From Bacillota bacterium (GTDB lineage Bacteria > Bacillota > Sulfobacillia > Sulfobacillales > Sulfobacillaceae): a DNA stretch of 54,167 bases. The stretch covers positions 1 through 54,167 of the forward strand of contig JAKBWA010000061.1 of NCBI GenBank assembly GCA_021841025.1, in the 5' to 3' direction. This document shows positions 16,994 to 24,964 of this stretch, piece after piece. How positions within the stretch are numbered: position 1 is the first letter of the stretch; each line of letters opens with the position of its first letter. The notes under the pieces were generated by a model, which ran no database searches, was not told the DNA's origin, and saw only the letters and a program-made list of their open reading frames with translations. Both the position numbers and the translations under genes were made by a program.

Positions 16994-18259
16994 TCATTCT
17001 AACACGAGTTCCCCTTCCCTCCAATATAATGTCCCTTCACCCACCAAAATCGGGGTCCCATCTGGCAGATTTTCTCTTCGCAACAAGTGTTCGATTCCCC
17101 GTCGGCGCAGATACTCCAGAAAATACGCTTCGGCGTGAGGGTTGCCCCACATCGTCATATCAGCCCGTTCTTCAACGTCTCCTTTAACCCGCACACCACC
17201 ACTGTCAGATTCGAGTGAAAATCCACGCACAGTGGGTCTAATTACCGGTTCCGGGTTCTCAACCTGCATGCTGGGCGTTTCGTTCAGCAGTTTTCTCACT
17301 TCCCACATGAGGTTATCAATACCCTGGCGCTGCAGTGAAGAAATCGGCCAGACAAATAAAGGCGCAACATATTCCCTGAGTCTGCGCAAGTTATCGGAAC
17401 TGCCCGGCATATCCATCTTCGTGGCCACAATAATGCGGGGACGTTTGCCCAAATCAGGCGAAAATGCCTCAATCTCGTGTTGTATGATCCGGTAATCATT
17501 AACCACATCACGCCCTGAGGTAGGATCCATCTCTACAAGATGCAAGAGTACGCGAGTGCGATTCAAGTGGCGCAAAAACGTATCCCCCAGCCCTGATCCT
17601 TCATGCGCCCCTTCGATCAGTCCTGGTACATCGGCAATGACAAAAGGATCCCCGTACTGGTTCACGACTCCTAAATGAGGGATGAGCGTCGTAAAGGGGT
17701 AATCGGCAATTTTGGGGCGAGCCTGGGAAACCACCGTGATCAGAGTGGACTTTCCGGCATTGGGAAATCCCAGCAATCCGACATCGGCCAGTAAGTTCAG
17801 TTCGAGGCTCACCCAAAATGTTTGGCCGGACTGACCGCGTTCGGCAATGCGCGGGGTTCGGTGCCTCGAAGAAGCAAAATGCGAATTGCCTTTGCCTCCC
17901 CGTCCTCCCTGGGCAATAACGACTCTGTCTCCGCCCTTGGTCAAATCCGCCAGCACTTCCCCTTGCTCCGTACGCACTATCGTCCCCGGTGGAACGCGGA
18001 TAACAATGTCTTCCCCGTTTTGTCCGAACATATTGTTCGGTCCGCCGGCCTCCCCGTCTTGCGCCCGGTAATGTTTTTGATGCCGCAAATCCATGAGAGT
18101 ACTGATTCCGGTATCCACCTCAAAAATCACACTTCCGCCTTTTCCTCCATCCCCGCCGGCAGGTCCGCCGTTAGGCACAAACTTTTCCCGCCGGAACGCT
18201 ACCGCCCCATTGCCACCTTTTCCGGCCTGAACGAAAATTTTCACTTCATCCACGAACAT
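16994..18259 (-). CDS. obgE: Obg/CgtA GTPase
   Basis: Obg is a ribosome-associated GTPase linked to 50S maturation and stringent and sporulation control. The 421-residue protein has the glycine-rich Obg fold (AGKGGNGAVAFRREKFVPNGGPAGGDGGKGG, about 11-40), the G domain with GFPNAGKST (G1), DVPGLIEGAHEGSGLG (G3) and ATKMD (G4), and a C-terminal OCT domain ending in REGELVLE. GGAGGGCAGACAC precedes ATG 18259; the frame is open to 18316. In Bacillus spo0B lies directly upstream; here a 0.5-kb gap with a broken small gene lies between. Confidence 0.96.
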   Translation of the reverse strand: MFVDEVKIFVQAGKGGNGAVAFRREKFVPNGGPAGGDGGKGGSVIFEVDTGISTLMDLRHQKHYRAQDGEAGGPNNMFGQNGEDIVIRVPPGTIVRTEQGEVLADLTKGGDRVVIAQGGRGGKGNSHFASSRHRTPRIAERGQSGQTFWVSLELNLLADVGLLGFPNAGKSTLITVVSQARPKIADYPFTTLIPHLGVVNQYGDPFVIADVPGLIEGAHEGSGLGDTFLRHLNRTRVLLHLVEMDPTSGRDVVNDYRIIQHEIEAFSPDLGKRPRIIVATKMDMPGSSDNLRRLREYVAPLFVWPISSLQRQGIDNLMWEVRKLLNETPSMQVENPEPVIRPTVRGFSLESDSGGVRVKGDVEERADMTMWGNPHAEAYFLEYLRRRGIEHLLRRENLPDGTPILVGEGTLYWREGELVLE

Positions 18260-18542
18260 GTGTCTGCCCTCCTTCACGATTCCCTTAGGAAAACTGAACC
18301 AAAACCCCGTCACCATGGGTCATTTTCCATTTATGGTTTTGCCAATCCCCAGCACAACTTGTCATGATTTATTGCCCTTCTCGAAGTCCGCCGTGCGCCA
18401 TATCATATCCCTCTGTAATGTTGCTGGAGCCTGTGGTTGCACGCGGTATTCAGCCTCTATTATTGCCCAAGGACCCCCAAGGATTGAACACGCCAGACCG
18501 GTTGTTTCCTGGGCGCCGAATAATGCGGTCGCATTTCTTTTT

Positions 18543-18764
18543 TTATTCCCCGAAACTTAGCACGGATGTCTTAGCCTGTTTGTTTCCAGCCGCTAACCTC
18601 TCTTGATCCTGGGTTCAGAGCGGTACATAACGTAGCGAAAAGCACGCTGTCCTAATCATCGCTTCTTCAAAATGACACCTAGTGCAGGTTGAAACTCGGA
18701 TGCGCTCCCATCTTTCCAAACGTCCCTGGGTGGCAGCATCAACATAAGCCTTGACTAACAGCAC
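18543..18764 (-). pseudogene. Possible RNase H-fold (RVT_3-like) remnant between spo0B and obg
   Basis: An AGGA and a GTG at 18764 start a 49-codon frame 7 bases after the spo0B stop. It opens VLLVKAYVDAATQG, like the first strand of RNase HI-type domains (YVDGATxG), passes CTRCHFEEAMIRTA and reaches a TGA at 18615-18617 just after FSLRYVPL. In the same frame the next codons read TQDQERLAAGNKQAKTSV, resembling the family end (VPRExNxxADxLAN). Taken together this fits a gene that lost its middle and acquired a stop at 18615. The match is by eye and short; a genuine 49-residue protein is an alternative. The rest of the gap (18260-18542) shows nothing I can name. Confidence 0.35.
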
Positions 18765-18771
18765 TGTGATC

Positions 18772-19413
18772 CTAGGTTACGGTCCTATTTCCCCATGAGC
18801 CCTGGAATATACCATTGCGATGCACCCATCTTACCCCTTTAATATGTTTCGGAGGAAACTGGTCCACTCCATTGTCATCGACCTCAACCACAAACCGCTT
18901 GGGTTCAAACCGAACTGTGATGGTGCCTATAGCCCAGGGGATCACCCGTCGCAATACGGATCGCATCTTCCACAACATCACATAGCTTCCAGTAATGTTC
19001 TCGGGATTCATCCACACAATCGCACGACCTAACGATTCAGCATACGCATCCAGACCAATCATTTGGTACGTCCAGCGCAAGGGCAGGCCCCGGAAGATCC
19101 CAGGGTTCACGCTGCTAAGGGCATGCTCCATTAAATATTGCTGGGCCCGTTCGGGCTCTTCGAGCTGCATCCATCCCAAAATAACTTGGAGATGATTGGC
19201 GTATCGATGACGATATCTTCTAACAATTTCCACCGATTGAGCCTGGGAAGAGAGTCTCACCGAGAGCATGATATAAAATCCAAACAGCAGTAGAAAAAGA
19301 ATGCGCCACAGAGAAGGGCCGGCAAATGCCCCTGCTCCTAGCGCTATGAGTATTGCACTGCGTATAAAACCATAGCCCATATTTCGTCGTTTCAGAAGGA
19401 CTTTATCCCTCAT
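18772..19413 (-). CDS. Spo0B-like sporulation phosphotransferase with membrane anchor
   Basis: A 213-residue protein in the position of spo0B (between rpmA and obg). The four-helix histidine element [20 protein letters not shown] (65-84) aligns with the Spo0B site (RHDWMNKLQLI) and places the phosphorylated His at residue 69. The C-terminal part, with [18 protein letters not shown], resembles a degenerate HATPase fold as in Spo0B. Unlike Bacillus Spo0B it begins with two hydrophobic segments (about 18-34 and 36-53), so it should be membrane bound. The expected role is passing phosphate from Spo0F to Spo0A. The start is uncertain: ATG 19413 overlaps rpmA by 11 bases, ATG 19380 is an alternative; neither has a good ribosome site. 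Confidence 0.75.
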   Translation of the reverse strand: MRDKVLLKRRNMGYGFIRSAILIALGAGAFAGPSLWRILFLLLFGFYIMLSVRLSSQAQSVEIVRRYRHRYANHLQVILGWMQLEEPERAQQYLMEHALSSVNPGIFRGLPLRWTYQMIGLDAYAESLGRAIVWMNPENITGSYVMLWKMRSVLRRVIPWAIGTITVRFEPKRFVVEVDDNGVDQFPPKHIKGVRWVHRNGIFQGSWGNRTVT

Positions 19414-19681
19414 TAACAGGGACGATACGAACCTCGCGCCGATCATGCCCCTTTTGAACAAAAGCTACAGTCCCATCAACTTTAGCGTACAGCGTAAAGT
19501 CGCGTCCCATTCCAACATTGGTTCCGGGATGAAATTTGGAGCCACGTTGACGTACAATGATGCTGCCAGCGGTTACCAACTGCCCTTGGTGGCTCTTGAC
19601 ACCCAACATTTTGGGCTTGGAGTCGCGTCCGTTACGTGAACTGCCGCCTCCTTTTTTGTGAGCAAAAAGCTGTAAACGCAT
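19403..19681 (-). CDS. rpmA: 50S ribosomal protein L27
   Basis: L27, 92 residues, reaches the peptidyl transferase centre with its N-terminus. It shows [30 protein letters not shown] and [18 protein letters not shown]. It begins [12 protein letters not shown]: residues 1-6 form a shortened version of the Firmicute extension normally ending in a Phe-Ala cut (LQFF-A in staphylococci), so Prp should cut between Phe6 and Ala7. The adjacent prp gene agrees with this. The ATG follows a CTCC-complement purine box (GAGGAGGAATTAGC) 5 bases or so upstream. Confidence 0.97.
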   Translation of the reverse strand: MRLQLFAHKKGGGSSRNGRDSKPKMLGVKSHQGQLVTAGSIIVRQRGSKFHPGTNVGMGRDFTLYAKVDGTVAFVQKGHDRREVRIVPVNEG

Positions 19682-19682
19682 G

Positions 19683-20027
19683 CTAATTCCTCCTCTCTAA
19701 CTCGCGACCTGCTACCGATTCGCCATATTTCACAAATTTTGGCTCGCTATATGCAAGATCCTGCAACCCTAGGCAGAATGTTTCGAGCAAAGCTTGGGTT
19801 CTTTCCGAAGGATATTCTTGAAGAGTTATTGTTAGAATTCCCTCATTCAGATGATGTTCCATGGCTACCGGTGCCACCTGTGTCAATCCTATGACCAAGG
19901 TTTCCGCCAACGCCGACACGGCTGCACAAACAATATCATAACCATAGGGGCCCTGATTTGCATGCCCGCTCACGCTAATATCCTGAACTACGCCTCCAGG
20001 GCTCCGGATGATACGAACCTTAATCAT
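19683..20027 (-). CDS. prp: Ribosomal-processing cysteine protease Prp
   Basis: Prp (YsxB, DUF464) removes the N-terminal extension of L27 before ribosome assembly. The 114-residue protein has the catalytic pair at the family positions: His22 in [14 protein letters not shown] and Cys34 in [12 protein letters not shown]. It lies between rplU and rpmA in the standard order, with one base between its stop and the rpmA start. Confidence 0.94.
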   Translation of the reverse strand: MIKVRIIRSPGGVVQDISVSGHANQGPYGYDIVCAAVSALAETLVIGLTQVAPVAMEHHLNEGILTITLQEYPSERTQALLETFCLGLQDLAYSEPKFVKYGESVAGRELERRN

Positions 20028-20038
20028 GACCCCATTCT

Positions 20039-20359
20039 TTAAACAGCGGGGTCAATGCGGTCAATGCGAACACGCGTCAAGTATTGACGATGCCCTTGAT
20101 GGCGACGATAATTGCTTTTGGGCTTGTATTTAAACACGTGAATTTTCTTCGCCCGTTCCTGCCGTACGATAGTTCCGGTTGCTTTCGCCCCTTCTACATA
20201 AGGCGATCCGATCAGTGGTTGTCCGTTATCATCCACAACCAGCAATAAACGATCAAACGTATATTCGCTGCCTTCATCGAGGGGTAACTTTTCTATCAAA
20301 AGTTCTTGTCCCGGCACTACCCGGTATTGTTTTCCCCCTGTCTCAATTACGGCGTACAC
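20039..20359 (-). CDS. rplU: 50S ribosomal protein L21
   Basis: L21, 106 residues, binds 23S rRNA in the large subunit. It has MYAVIETGGKQYRVVPGQ at the start, DRLLLVVDD, GSPYVEGAKATGTIV and the basic HVFKYKPKSNYRRHQGHRQYLTRVRI near the end. The start is GTG with GGGGGA about 6 bases ahead. It is the first gene of rplU-prp-rpmA-spo0B-like, behind a good sigma-A promoter at 20407-20435. Confidence 0.97.
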   Translation of the reverse strand: MYAVIETGGKQYRVVPGQELLIEKLPLDEGSEYTFDRLLLVVDDNGQPLIGSPYVEGAKATGTIVRQERAKKIHVFKYKPKSNYRRHQGHRQYLTRVRIDRIDPAV

Positions 20360-20406
20360 TTTAAATCCCCCTAATCCACTAATTCACCGTGGCAGTAATC
20401 CTTTTT

Positions 20407-20435
20407 ATGTTAGCATAAAACGCAGGATCAGTCAA
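20407..20435 (-). promoter_or_regulatory. Sigma-A-type promoter of the rplU operon
   Basis: On the minus strand TTGACT (20430-20435) and TAACAT (20407-20412) are spaced by 17 bases. It overlaps the last codons of rng, so the ribosomal genes can be transcribed apart from rng. Confidence 0.65.
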
Positions 20436-22378
20436 ACGTCAGGCCCCGTGGCATCCGCTGGAGGCAGCATATGGGAGTAGTTCTCTTCGGTCGCCAAGGG
20501 CAAGGAATCTACCCTTAAGTCTTGATCCGCGTTTGGATCAGGCCCATTCCCTTTGTCTAGAATAATGCGGGCGGTAGCGAATGTCCGCAAGGCTCGTACC
20601 ACTTCAACCTGCACTACTTCCCCGACCCTATCCCCCCCTGCCTCGACATCCAACACGTAGCCTTCGAGCCGAGCAATCCCATCTTTGGCATTGCTGGCAT
20701 GGCGCTCCTGGACGAGAACTTCCAGCGTTTGTCCTTCGTGAACGGGAACTCCTAAGCGCTCCACTTCATCGCGGTTGCCAACTTTAATGAACCGGATGTC
20801 TTCCATGGCACATTCATCATTGCCGCGGACATAGACGGATCGGCCTGTGTTATGTTCCAATTCTTTCAGATTTACGCCTCCCGGTCCAATTAAATGGCTA
20901 GCTATCGCGGGATTGGCTTCCACCAGCAAGGCCTCCGCCCCGGATTCTTTAAGGCGTTCTATAATCCGTTGACGAAGACGACGGGCAATAACCTCCTCCG
21001 AAAGCAGGTGACCACGACCCTCACATTGCGGACATACCCGGGTCAATTGATTTAACAGAGATTCCCGGACCTTCTTTCTCGTCATTTCCAAAAGTCCCAG
21101 TTGGGTTAGTCCCAATACAGTGACACGGGTACGGTCATGGCGCAAGGCTTTTTGCAATGTTTTTAACACATCGGCTTGATCCGCTTCATTCTCCATGTCA
21201 ATGAAGTCGACAATGATGATCCCGCTTATATCTCTCAACCGCAACTGACGTGCAATTTCGATAGCAGCCTCTTTGTTCGTGGCCAAGACCGTATCGGATA
21301 AATCAGTAGACCCGACATTTTTTCCTGTGTTTACGTCGATGACAGTTAACGCTTCCGTTTCGTCAATGACCAAATAGCCGCCACATTTTAACCACACCCG
21401 CCTCCTGAGCGCACGATCAAGTTCCTGTTCAATGCCGCGCAATTCGAAGAGGGGAATCACCTCGTTATCCCATTCAATCCGGTTCTTGAGAGTGGGGGAA
21501 ATCGTTTCGGCAATTTCCTTAGCACGGTGATAGGCTTGCTCGTCGTCAATGACAAATCGGTCCACCGACTCGTCCAGGTGATCGCGAATGGTTCGGGCTA
21601 TGAGACTGGCCTCTCGGTGCAACAACGCGGGAGAACGCATAACCCGGGCTTTGTGCTTAATTCTCGTCCACATACGCCTCAGATAGGTTAGGTCCCGAAG
21701 AAGAGCCTTTTGCGATGATCCTTCCGCAACCGTCCGGACAATTAGTCCCATGCCTCTGGGGCGAATCTTTTCGGCAATGGATCTTAACCTTTCGCGTTCC
21801 CGCTCCGACTCAATTCGCCGTGACACCCCAATAGTTTCCGAATATGGTGTAAGCACTAGATACCTGCCAGGCAGGCTGATATTCGTTGTAACCCGAGCTC
21901 CTTTGTTGCCAATCGCCTCTTTGACGATTTGCACAACAACATCTTGGCCCACCTTCAGAACGTCTTGAATGGGCCGGGATTTCTTGTGGTCCCGCTCTTC
22001 GGCGTGCGCATCGTCGACATAAAGAAATCCATTTTTTTCTAGACCCAGATTGACAAATGCTGCACGCATGCCCGGCAAAACATTTTCCACTTTCCCTTTG
22101 TAAATATTCCCTGCCGACTGATCCTCATCATCATGTTCGATATAAAATTCAACCAATTGTCCGGCTTCCAAAATGGCTAAACGACTTTCATGAGGCTCAT
22201 AATTTACCAGCAATTCCTTAAAAACCTTTGGTTCCGGCGCCAGAGGAGCGCTATCATCCTGAATCAACGATGCGGCGGCCCCTGGGGATTCGACGCCAGC
22301 ATTCCTATTAGCCGCTCCCAGGGAGTCTAATGACTCCGCAGGAAGAATCCCCCAACGGCGACGCTTGCGCCGTGTCAT
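20432..22378 (-). CDS. rng: Ribonuclease G/E
   Basis: An RNase E/G endoribonuclease (648 residues) for rRNA and mRNA processing. After a variable basic N-terminus (TRRKRRRW) comes the S1-like part (ENVLPGMRAAFVNLGLEKNGFLYVDD), the DNase I-like catalytic core with VIDVNTGK and IIIVDFIDME (metal-binding Asp residues) and the zinc-link CPQCEGRGHL. A TRAM-like beta domain near the C-terminus (VPVHEGQTLEVLV... GEVVQVEVV) is an addition also seen in other Bacillota. AGGGG is 7 bases before ATG 22378; the frame is open to 22465. Placement next to rplU and after spoIVFAB matches Bacillota that retain rng. Confidence 0.95.
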   Translation of the reverse strand: MTRRKRRRWGILPAESLDSLGAANRNAGVESPGAAASLIQDDSAPLAPEPKVFKELLVNYEPHESRLAILEAGQLVEFYIEHDDEDQSAGNIYKGKVENVLPGMRAAFVNLGLEKNGFLYVDDAHAEERDHKKSRPIQDVLKVGQDVVVQIVKEAIGNKGARVTTNISLPGRYLVLTPYSETIGVSRRIESERERERLRSIAEKIRPRGMGLIVRTVAEGSSQKALLRDLTYLRRMWTRIKHKARVMRSPALLHREASLIARTIRDHLDESVDRFVIDDEQAYHRAKEIAETISPTLKNRIEWDNEVIPLFELRGIEQELDRALRRRVWLKCGGYLVIDETEALTVIDVNTGKNVGSTDLSDTVLATNKEAAIEIARQLRLRDISGIIIVDFIDMENEADQADVLKTLQKALRHDRTRVTVLGLTQLGLLEMTRKKVRESLLNQLTRVCPQCEGRGHLLSEEVIARRLRQRIIERLKESGAEALLVEANPAIASHLIGPGGVNLKELEHNTGRSVYVRGNDECAMEDIRFIKVGNRDEVERLGVPVHEGQTLEVLVQERHASNAKDGIARLEGYVLDVEAGGDRVGEVVQVEVVRALRTFATARIILDKGNGPDPNADQDLRVDSLPLATEENYSHMLPPADATGPDV

Positions 22379-22484
22379 GCATGGACCCCTTTCCACAGTG
22401 ACAAAAAAAACCAAAATCTTAGGCATCACATAATAGTTGGGCACTATATGCCTTATCTCTATCATACCATGACCTGGTAATGGA

Positions 22485-23351
22485 TCAACGATGCTGCAAC
22501 AATTCCCTGAGAGTTATCCCAGGTCCATAGTCTTTTAACGCTTCTAACAAATCCTCTTCATATATAATGCCCATTTTTTTCATCTCAGGTGAGAGCACTA
22601 CAACGCGGTGGTACTTCATGGGCCGCATCACGCGTAAAACCTCTCTCAATGCCGTATCACAATGCACCGCAAAGTCATCAAGGGCCCACACCGGTTTCTT
22701 TTGAAACCACGTGGACCTCAGGTGCAAGTCCCTTGCTATCAAGTAGGGAGAAGAATCATAAGCATTGAGAGCTCCCCAATACAGAAATACCGAAAAAACA
22801 GCCAAGCTCACCAGGGGTTTTGGGGTAAGAAAAGAAATAATTGTCACCACAAACAATCCTCGCGCAAACCACAAGCCGCCTTGTGTCACCCATTTGTGCG
22901 CTTTTTCGTATCCTAGTCGTCGCGCCAGAAATAGCCCTGCCAGCCGGCCGCCGTCCAAAGGCGCCACAGGCATCAAATTCAAAAGACCAATAGCTAAATT
23001 GGCGTAAACAAATTCATGAACCCAATGGGCTGTCAGGGGCAACCATGGCACGACGAGCCATGCCGCGGACGCCAGTATGAAATTTTGCAAAGGCCCTGCG
23101 ACCGCAATCATGGCCGCAACATAGGGTTCTTCATGATTTATGCCGGAGATTCGGGCAATGCCTCCAAACGGCCAGATTTCTATGCGTTCGACAGTTGTCC
23201 CGTAGCTTTCTGCCACAATGGCATGAGTCAATTCATGAAGGGTGAGCACAAAAAAATCCAAGGCTATTTTGATCCCTTGGCCCCCTAAAACATAGAACAG
23301 AAGAAGCACAGCAAATAGAGGATTCACGGATATTTTCCGGAACAGGACCAT
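22485..23351 (-). CDS. spoIVFB: SpoIVFB-like intramembrane metalloprotease
   Basis: A site-2 protease (M50) that in Bacillus releases pro-sigma-K in the mother cell. The 288-residue protein has the zinc motif HELTH at 39-43, the third ligand segment NLMPVAPLDGG (about 137-147) and about six hydrophobic segments, then a CBS-like cytoplasmic tail (DFAVHCDTALREVLRVM, YHRVVVLS, GIIYEEDLLEAL). GGGGAGGG lies 9 bases before ATG 23351; the frame is open to 23369. spoIVFA is 23 bases upstream, so the regulatory pair is preserved. Confidence 0.92.
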   Translation of the reverse strand: MVLFRKISVNPLFAVLLLFYVLGGQGIKIALDFFVLTLHELTHAIVAESYGTTVERIEIWPFGGIARISGINHEEPYVAAMIAVAGPLQNFILASAAWLVVPWLPLTAHWVHEFVYANLAIGLLNLMPVAPLDGGRLAGLFLARRLGYEKAHKWVTQGGLWFARGLFVVTIISFLTPKPLVSLAVFSVFLYWGALNAYDSSPYLIARDLHLRSTWFQKKPVWALDDFAVHCDTALREVLRVMRPMKYHRVVVLSPEMKKMGIIYEEDLLEALKDYGPGITLRELLQHR

Positions 23352-23374
23352 AAAGACAGCCCTCCCCACCCTTA

Positions 23375-23944
23375 TCAGTGCAAGCCGCCAGAACCAAAAT
23401 ATTGTGGAGCGAGGGGGTTAACGGGCAAATTGCCCCGCAAGACAATAATCGTCAAATGGCGGGACGTATGGCCCAGTATTTGATGGCGAATCAATTTCTG
23501 GCCGGAGTGCACGGAAAACTTGGACAGTCCTTGGAATTCGACTTGAATAGTTGATGACTTTACGCTCACCATATGCCGTGACACGCGGGACACCTGTCCC
23601 GGCACCGGCGTCATAACATTTTCCGGATACGGGACGTGAAGTTGGATACTGGGAGAAAAGACCATCGAACCTTGTTCCCGGTGCCATCCAAACGATTGAA
23701 TGACGCGACTTGGTCCCGTAAGAGGATTCGCCCAACTGGACTTAGGCGAGGACGCAGTCAAGGCCCGGCGAGCAGACGTTTTAGATGAAAGTTGCCGCTG
23801 AATCCAGTGAGGCAAATCCCGGACGGTATGAAACGGTAAATGCCCGGCAATATAGATGGCACCTAAAAAACCCAAGACTGCCAACCACCGCCATTTCTTC
23901 GGGCGAATCCTTAGGTTTGTTGGCATTAACGGTGCTTTTTGCAT
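23375..23944 (-). CDS. spoIVFA: SpoIVFA-like regulator (degenerate M23 domain)
   Basis: A 189-residue membrane protein: basic N-terminus (LRIRPKKWRW), one transmembrane segment (about 22-40), then an extracytoplasmic domain resembling lysostaphin-type M23 but lacking the zinc ligands. VMTPVPGQVSRV corresponds to the usual vxAaadGxV, and HLTIIVLRGNLPVNPLAPQYFG to the LHFEixxxgxpvNPL end. In Bacillus SpoIVFA holds SpoIVFB inactive until a signal from the forespore. AAGGAGTGACGAA precedes ATG 23944. Identification rests on the domain form plus the adjoining spoIVFB. Confidence 0.8.
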   Translation of the reverse strand: MQKAPLMPTNLRIRPKKWRWLAVLGFLGAIYIAGHLPFHTVRDLPHWIQRQLSSKTSARRALTASSPKSSWANPLTGPSRVIQSFGWHREQGSMVFSPSIQLHVPYPENVMTPVPGQVSRVSRHMVSVKSSTIQVEFQGLSKFSVHSGQKLIRHQILGHTSRHLTIIVLRGNLPVNPLAPQYFGSGGLH

Positions 23945-24086
23945 TTCGTCACTCCTTGTCCATCTCATTCATACATACATTCCTATGCGTCCTAGCACCA
24001 TTCATGCATCAATGTTCATCAAGAATTCCGACGCCCACACACCATGGCCGCGAACCCTCATGATCAAAACCTCAGGCAAGATCCAA

Positions 24087-24116
24087 TTGATTGTCTATTA
24101 ACGCAGGTGATATGAT
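24087..24116 (+). promoter_or_regulatory. Promoter of the 87-residue membrane protein gene
   Basis: TTGATT (24087-24092) and TATGAT (24111-24116) are separated by 18 bases, with the coding start 25 bases beyond. Confidence 0.5.
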
Positions 24117-24140
24117 GCAAAAGAGAAAGGGAAGATTCGT

Positions 24141-24404
24141 ATGGCGCCATGGTTGGCATTAACAATTGCATTAGCCTTTGTATTCGTAGGCACATATTTA
24201 CAAAAACGCGTGTTCCAGGTGTGGCAAATGCCGCGCTATCTCGAAAAAAGCTGGGCGCGTTACGGGTTAATGCTCGTGAGCATTATTCTGTTGGGATTTC
24301 CTTCAGTAGCTGGATATGGCTGGGTATCTCCGATATATGGGACTGTTATTGGTTTTCTTGGAGGTAGGCAGGCGGATTGGGAGAAAGCCTGCAAGGACGA
24401 CTAA
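24141..24404 (+). CDS. Small membrane protein of unknown function
   Basis: An 87-residue protein with hydrophobic segments at about 3-17, 42-55 and 60-75, separated by a basic stretch (QKRVFQVWQMPRYLEKSW) and ending in a charged tail (QADWEKACKDD). I do not recognise it. GAAAGGGAAG lies about 6 bases before the ATG and a plausible promoter stands at 24087-24116. It converges on the 56-residue membrane protein gene at 24427-24597. Confidence 0.6.
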   Translation: MAPWLALTIALAFVFVGTYLQKRVFQVWQMPRYLEKSWARYGLMLVSIILLGFPSVAGYGWVSPIYGTVIGFLGGRQADWEKACKDD

Positions 24405-24426
24405 CAGGAGAGCCTAGGCATATCAC

Positions 24427-24597
24427 TCACATGCGGGCGGATTTGGAAGAATCTTTGTTGCTGGCACGGCGCTTTGTTCCCCGTGCCTTCTTTCTTTCCA
24501 GGCGGGTTAAACGCTGTTCAATGCGGGCCAGCAGGGCAAATATCGCTAATAGAAATGCTCCATCTACGGCTAACAATACAATAATCCAGGTTAACAT
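24427..24597 (-). CDS. Very small membrane protein with basic coiled-coil tail
   Basis: A 56-residue reading frame: one N-terminal membrane span (LTWIIVLLAVDGAFLLAIFA, about 2-21), then a short amphipathic or coiled-coil stretch (LLARIEQRLTRLERKK) and a Lys/Arg/Ser-rich tail. AGAAGG sits 9 bases before the ATG, and an extended -10 promoter lies at 24747-24755. The design (one span, coiled coil, basic end) resembles small scaffold or phage-shock-like proteins but gives no function. It is short, so chance is not excluded. Confidence 0.5.
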   Translation of the reverse strand: MLTWIIVLLAVDGAFLLAIFALLARIEQRLTRLERKKARGTKRRASNKDSSKSARM

Positions 24598-24746
24598 GTA
24601 TCGAACCTTCTTTAAGTAATCACTATAGTCACATTACAGTTTTCGCTCTGATAATTTCTTGCCCGGGAATAGGCAAACAAACTTCTTCACAATCTGCACC
24701 AAAACCTCTAAAAAAGCGAACAAGGAGTTCTCTTTGTGCGGTACCG

Positions 24747-24755
24747 ATTATAGCA
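24747..24755 (-). promoter_or_regulatory. Extended -10 promoter element
   Basis: Minus-strand TGCTATAAT (complement of 24747-24755) is a full TGnTATAAT extended -10 element with no obvious -35. It would start an RNA with a leader of about 140 bases before the 56-residue gene. The rest of 24598-24964 shows no convincing gene. Confidence 0.4.
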
Positions 24756-24964
24756 CAATTTTGATAGCTCCCCGTTCGAATAAGCCTTGCGCCCCTCTGT
24801 CGCTCTGGGATAGCAGTCAAAAACCGTCTTTCCCTTCGGCTCCCACCCCTACGTTAATCATCTCATCCCCAAAAACGCCCATGTTATAATTTCATCAGCT
24901 GAAAGTCCTTTTTGATTGCTTATTCTCTGATATTTGGCACGACGACTTGAGACATTACTAAGCC

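Noticed and set aside
24629-24820. 63-codon minus-strand frame starting with TTG
   Set aside because: It contains the extended -10 element at 24747-24755 inside the frame and has no clear ribosome site, so a leader region is the simpler reading.
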